A DNA stretch of 45,428 nt, taken from the NCBI GenBank assembly GCA_020250005.1, contig JADCES010000007.1, positions 1 to 45,428 on the forward strand, given 5' to 3'. Every line of letters starts with the position of its first letter. Position 1 is the stretch's first letter. The notes under the pieces were generated by a model that was not told the DNA's origin, searched no databases, and saw only the letters and a list, made by a program, of their open reading frames with translations. Of the stretch, positions 42,568 to 45,428 are shown piece by piece. The stretch comes from Roseomonas sp. Its GTDB lineage: Bacteria; Pseudomonadota; Alphaproteobacteria; Acetobacterales; Acetobacteraceae. The position numbers and the translations under genes were made by a program.

Positions 42568-44868
42568 GTGAACAGCTTCACACATCGTTTTTCGGGGCTG
42601 CGGCCCCGCTTGCTCATGCTGGCGCTTTTACCAGCAATTTTCGCCGGACTGCTCGCTGCCGGTGGTGCCTTCTGGGCAGTCAAGAATGACCATGAGGCGC
42701 AGATGGGCCAGGCGCTGACCCGCGCGGTTGGTCTTGCGGAGCGGGATTTGCAGGATGCAGCTCAGCGCATGGCGGGCTACGCAGCCGGCTTTGCGCAACG
42801 GCCCGACCTGATCGCGGCACTCGCCGCAGGGGAAGCCACCAAGCTACGCGATGTTCTCGTGCCAAGCTTCAGGGCCATGCGTGCCGTGGACCCCACGGTT
42901 TCGGTGTTGGAAGTCACCGATACCACCGGACGCGTCATCATGCGCGGCCATGACCCAAATCGCGTGGGCGATGACAAATCCCGCCTACCTGACGTGGCTT
43001 CCGCGCTCACAGGCACTGCGAAATTGGGCAGCGAGGTTTCGCCTTCTTCCGGCCAATTCGCCACTGGCGCGGCGCTGCCCGTGAAGGATCAATCAGGCAA
43101 GATCATTGGGACGCTCAAGGTCGCCACCCGCCTGACTCCTGCTGTCGTGGCCGATCTCGGCAAGGTGGTTGGCGGTGAAGCGGCGCTTTTCGGCGCGGGG
43201 CGGCTGGTGACCTCCACCGTTGAAGGACTGACCGTGGAAGCCATTCCTGAGGCGATCATCACAGCGCAACGTGATGGCCAGGCGATCAGCGGTGTGGAAC
43301 TCGGCGTACCTGGTCGCGGCGCCCATGTGGTAGCGGTGCAGCCGTTGCGTGATCTCAGCGGCAATGCTTCCGCCGCCATGATGATTGCTCTGCCGCGCGC
43401 CGCGTTTGATGCGGCGATGGACAAGGTGCTGACCATCATCAGCTTTGCCGCGCTGGCGGTGCTTGGCATCACCATCCCGGTATCGCTGATTGCGGCGCGG
43501 CGCATCGCCAATCCCTTGAGCGATATGGCCGGCGCCATGGGGCGGCTTGCCCAGGGTGATACCACGCTCGAAATCCCGGGTCGTGGCCGCGCGGATGAAG
43601 TTGGCACCATGGCCGAAGCGCTGGAGAAATTCCGCGAACAGGCTGCGGCCAATGCAGCCTTCGAAGCCGCCGCCGCGACGGAACGCGCCGCGCGGGAACG
43701 CCGCCAGGCCTTGGTGGAAAGCCTGACGCGAGATTTTGGCGGCAATGTCGCCAACATCATGGATCGGCTGCGCGAATCGGCAGGCGGCATGCGTGATGCC
43801 TCTATCTCCATGGCATCAGCCACGGAACAAACCCGCAATCGCGTAGCCGATACGGCGGAAGGTGCGCAGGAAAGCTCCAGCAACCTGTCCGCAGTTGCAG
43901 CCGCGACCGAGGAAATGACCTCCTCGGTCACGGAAATCTCCCGTCAGGTGGCGGAAGCGGCGCGGGCGGCGCAGGATGCGGTGGAGCGTGCCAATGCCAC
44001 CGGCGCCACCGTGCGCGGCTTGGCCGAAGCGGCGGATCAGATTGGCGATGTGGTGCGGTTGATCACGGACATCGCGGGCCAGACCAATCTGCTGGCGCTA
44101 AATGCCACCATTGAAGCCGCGCGCGCCGGTGAAGCTGGCAAGGGTTTCGCCGTGGTGGCTTCCGAAGTGAAATCTTTGGCAGCGCAAACCGCCCGTGCGA
44201 CGGAACAGATCAGCGCGCAGATCAGCGGCATCCAGGCCGCGACCAGCGATGCGGTGGGGGCGGTTGAAGAAGTGGCCAATGCCATTCAGCGCGTGAATGG
44301 TGTGGCGAGTGCAATCGCCGCCGCCGTCGAAGAACAGGATGCGGTGACGCGCGATATTTCCGCCAGCGTGCAATCTGTTGCGAAGCAGAATGATGATGCG
44401 GCGCGCGCCATGCGGGAAGTTTCCGATGTCGCCGAAGGCGCGCGCACATCAAGCGGCACGGTGAAGCAGGCGGCGGAAACCGTTGCCGATGTCACCGCAC
44501 GGCTGGGTGAGCAGGTGGATGGCTTCCTGACCGGCATGCGCACCGATTGGGAAAGGGTGGATGGTCAAGGCACCATCATGCTGATTGCCGAAAAGGGCGG
44601 CACTGCCAAGGAAGCCGCGCTGATCGAAATCGCCCGCGATGGCGCAAGCCTGAAGGGTGAAATCAGCTTCGCCCCAGGCGCTGAGGTTGAACTTGCCCTG
44701 GCCGGCGCCGGCGCCACCCTTTTGGCGCGCGTGATTCTGGCCGAAGGCGGGCGCATCGGGCTTGCCTTTGGACAGGATTCAGAAGGTTTCGCTGCAGTCG
44801 ATCGGCTAATTTCTGCGGTGCTTACGGTGACTGGCCAAAAGGGAGGTCAGGCGCAGCTTGCTGCGTGA
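42568..44868 (+). CDS. methyl-accepting chemotaxis protein with PilZ-like C-terminus
   Basis: A membrane chemoreceptor of 766 residues. The GTG start has a GGAGG site. Membrane segment one spans about residues 15-38, then a periplasmic Cache-like sensor domain (about 40-280, with [24 protein letters not shown]), segment two (about 287-307), HAMP ([21 protein letters not shown]), and the signalling hairpin with tip [32 protein letters not shown]. From about residue 650 to 755 a beta-rich domain ([30 protein letters not shown]) resembles PilZ, although the usual RxxxR motif is not evident. The ligand is unknown. Its position next to the phosphorus island may be chance. Confidence 0.88.
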   Translation: MNSFTHRFSGLRPRLLMLALLPAIFAGLLAAGGAFWAVKNDHEAQMGQALTRAVGLAERDLQDAAQRMAGYAAGFAQRPDLIAALAAGEATKLRDVLVPSFRAMRAVDPTVSVLEVTDTTGRVIMRGHDPNRVGDDKSRLPDVASALTGTAKLGSEVSPSSGQFATGAALPVKDQSGKIIGTLKVATRLTPAVVADLGKVVGGEAALFGAGRLVTSTVEGLTVEAIPEAIITAQRDGQAISGVELGVPGRGAHVVAVQPLRDLSGNASAAMMIALPRAAFDAAMDKVLTIISFAALAVLGITIPVSLIAARRIANPLSDMAGAMGRLAQGDTTLEIPGRGRADEVGTMAEALEKFREQAAANAAFEAAAATERAARERRQALVESLTRDFGGNVANIMDRLRESAGGMRDASISMASATEQTRNRVADTAEGAQESSSNLSAVAAATEEMTSSVTEISRQVAEAARAAQDAVERANATGATVRGLAEAADQIGDVVRLITDIAGQTNLLALNATIEAARAGEAGKGFAVVASEVKSLAAQTARATEQISAQISGIQAATSDAVGAVEEVANAIQRVNGVASAIAAAVEEQDAVTRDISASVQSVAKQNDDAARAMREVSDVAEGARTSSGTVKQAAETVADVTARLGEQVDGFLTGMRTDWERVDGQGTIMLIAEKGGTAKEAALIEIARDGASLKGEISFAPGAEVELALAGAGATLLARVILAEGGRIGLAFGQDSEGFAAVDRLISAVLTVTGQKGGQAQLAA

Positions 44869-44884
44869 AGCTGGTTGTACGCTT

Positions 44885-44914
44885 GGCTGTGATCCGCTTG
44901 GGCGGGTCGCAGCC
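44885..44914 (+). terminator. terminator of the chemoreceptor gene
   Basis: Arms ggctgtgatccgc and gcgggtcgcagcc pair over 13 bases with two G-U pairs and a 4-base loop (ttgg), followed by CTTTA. It lies 17 bases after the stop. Confidence 0.68.
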
Positions 44915-45351
44915 GTGGCGACTTTAGCGTATTCAGTGCGTTGAAGGTTCAGACGAGAGCACGCGCTTAGATGGCCAAAATAGCGGTCAGCATCTCTGCG
45001 AATATTTTGTCCTGGCTCAAATGTAATGCTGCATCATGCAGAGAGTTTCGCCTTTCCAGTTCCTACTGCTGCTCCAGTCGCCAAATAGCCGAACCGGGTT
45101 AGCGCCCCAGGCAACCCCGTAACCCCCCTTGAAAACAAAGCTTTTTCTGGCGACCTTGAGGGTGCTCAAGCGGAACGTACCGGCGTTTTCTCTCTGAATC
45201 CGCGAATTCTCTCCAAAGCTTGAGGGTAGGCCGATTTTTCCAACAAGGTTTAACGCGTTGATCTGAAATGGTTTTGGCTACGGTGCGGTGCAGCGTGGTT
45301 GGGAAATGGACTGGTGGGGCGGTGGGGGTTGAAAGCAGAAAGTTGATCGGG
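44915..45351. other. intergenic stretch without recognisable gene
   Basis: No convincing reading frame, tRNA or repeat was seen. The minus-strand ORF 45099-45413 has a composition unlike the local genes and runs into the IS-like end, so I regard it as spurious. Confidence 0.5.
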
Positions 45352-45428
45352 TGTTGAATGCCGCTGAGAAGTGACCCGGTTTGGGGTGAAGTTGCTGCTG
45401 AGATTTGACCCATGTTCGGACGCTAGCC
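45352..45428 (+). mobile_element. probable IS21-type element end, cut by window edge
   Basis: The sequence TGTTGAATG is followed by two related repeats, gctgagaagtgaccc (45363) and gctgagatttgaccc (45397), 34 bases apart. Multiple internal repeats after a TG terminus are typical of IS21-family ends, and GAxxTGACCC-like repeats occur there. The transposase genes would lie outside the window. Confidence 0.4.

Noticed and set aside
45240-45335. A stretch resembling tRNA-flanking sequence (GGTGGGGGTTGA)
   Set aside because: No cloverleaf, anticodon stem or T-loop could be found.
45099-45413. Minus-strand ORF of 104 codons at the right edge
   Set aside because: The composition is unlike the local genes, there is no domain, and it overlaps the probable IS end.
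1-45428. C-P lyase core genes, PhnW, PhoB/PhoR and CRISPR arrays
   Set aside because: I looked for their typical motifs or repeat patterns in the given frames and sequence and found none.

Overview
The window is chromosomal DNA of a GC-rich alphaproteobacterium. Codon use, Tat-like leaders on substrate-binding proteins and the gene families suggest a Roseomonas/Acetobacteraceae-like organism, but nothing here fixes the genus. Almost the whole window (about 0.8 to 40.5 kb) is a phosphorus-acquisition island: several uptake systems for different phosphorus compounds, the enzymes that release phosphate from them, and a membrane-lipid remodelling set. Many units are preceded by arrays of a 7-base CTGTCAT-like unit repeated every 11 bases, which is the form of a PhoB-binding Pho box.

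Layout: 1-633, the end of a DUF3489 gene and a small unknown gene. 812-7441 (+), a Ugp/Mal-type ABC importer (ATPase, two permeases, binding protein) followed by a metallophosphoesterase and an NPP/alkaline-phosphatase-fold phosphodiesterase. 7479-16097 (-), a phosphonate monoester hydrolase followed by twin family-5 binding proteins and a complete Dpp/Opp-type ABC importer. 16331-19729 (-), ptxABCD, for phosphite uptake and oxidation. 20176-23691, lipid remodelling: a PmtA-like methyltransferase, a diacylglycerol-kinase-like protein, PlcP phospholipase C and an Agt-type glycosyltransferase. 23787-26325 (+), phnD-phnE-phnE without a phnC. 26335-32188 (-), a 2-aminoethylphosphonate importer (PhnS/T/U type), phosphonoacetaldehyde hydrolase PhnX and a FAD oxidase of the phosphonate-cluster family. 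32337-34228 (-), a small basic protein and a secreted phytase-like esterase. 34483-36872, a DMT exporter/LysR pair and a PIN-domain remnant. 36882-40443 (-), a complete phnCDEE with the clearest Pho box. 40795-42034, an intact IS3-family (IS407-like) element with a 4-base target duplication. 42568-44868 (+), a chemoreceptor with a PilZ-like C-terminus. The right edge enters what looks like an IS21-type end.

How it works together (inference): under phosphate limitation PhoB would switch on import of phosphite, phosphonates, aminoethylphosphonate and phosphoesters. PtxD, PhnX plus the FAD oxidase, PehA, the metallophosphoesterase and the NPP-like enzyme would turn these into phosphate, while PlcP and Agt would replace membrane phospholipid by glycolipid. 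No C-P lyase core (phnGHIJKLM), no PhnW and no Pho regulator gene is in the window. The least described parts are the PehA plus Dpp-type transporter operon, the Pho-box-preceded PmtA-like gene, the ATPase-less phnDEE, and the PhnW-less aminoethylphosphonate branch.
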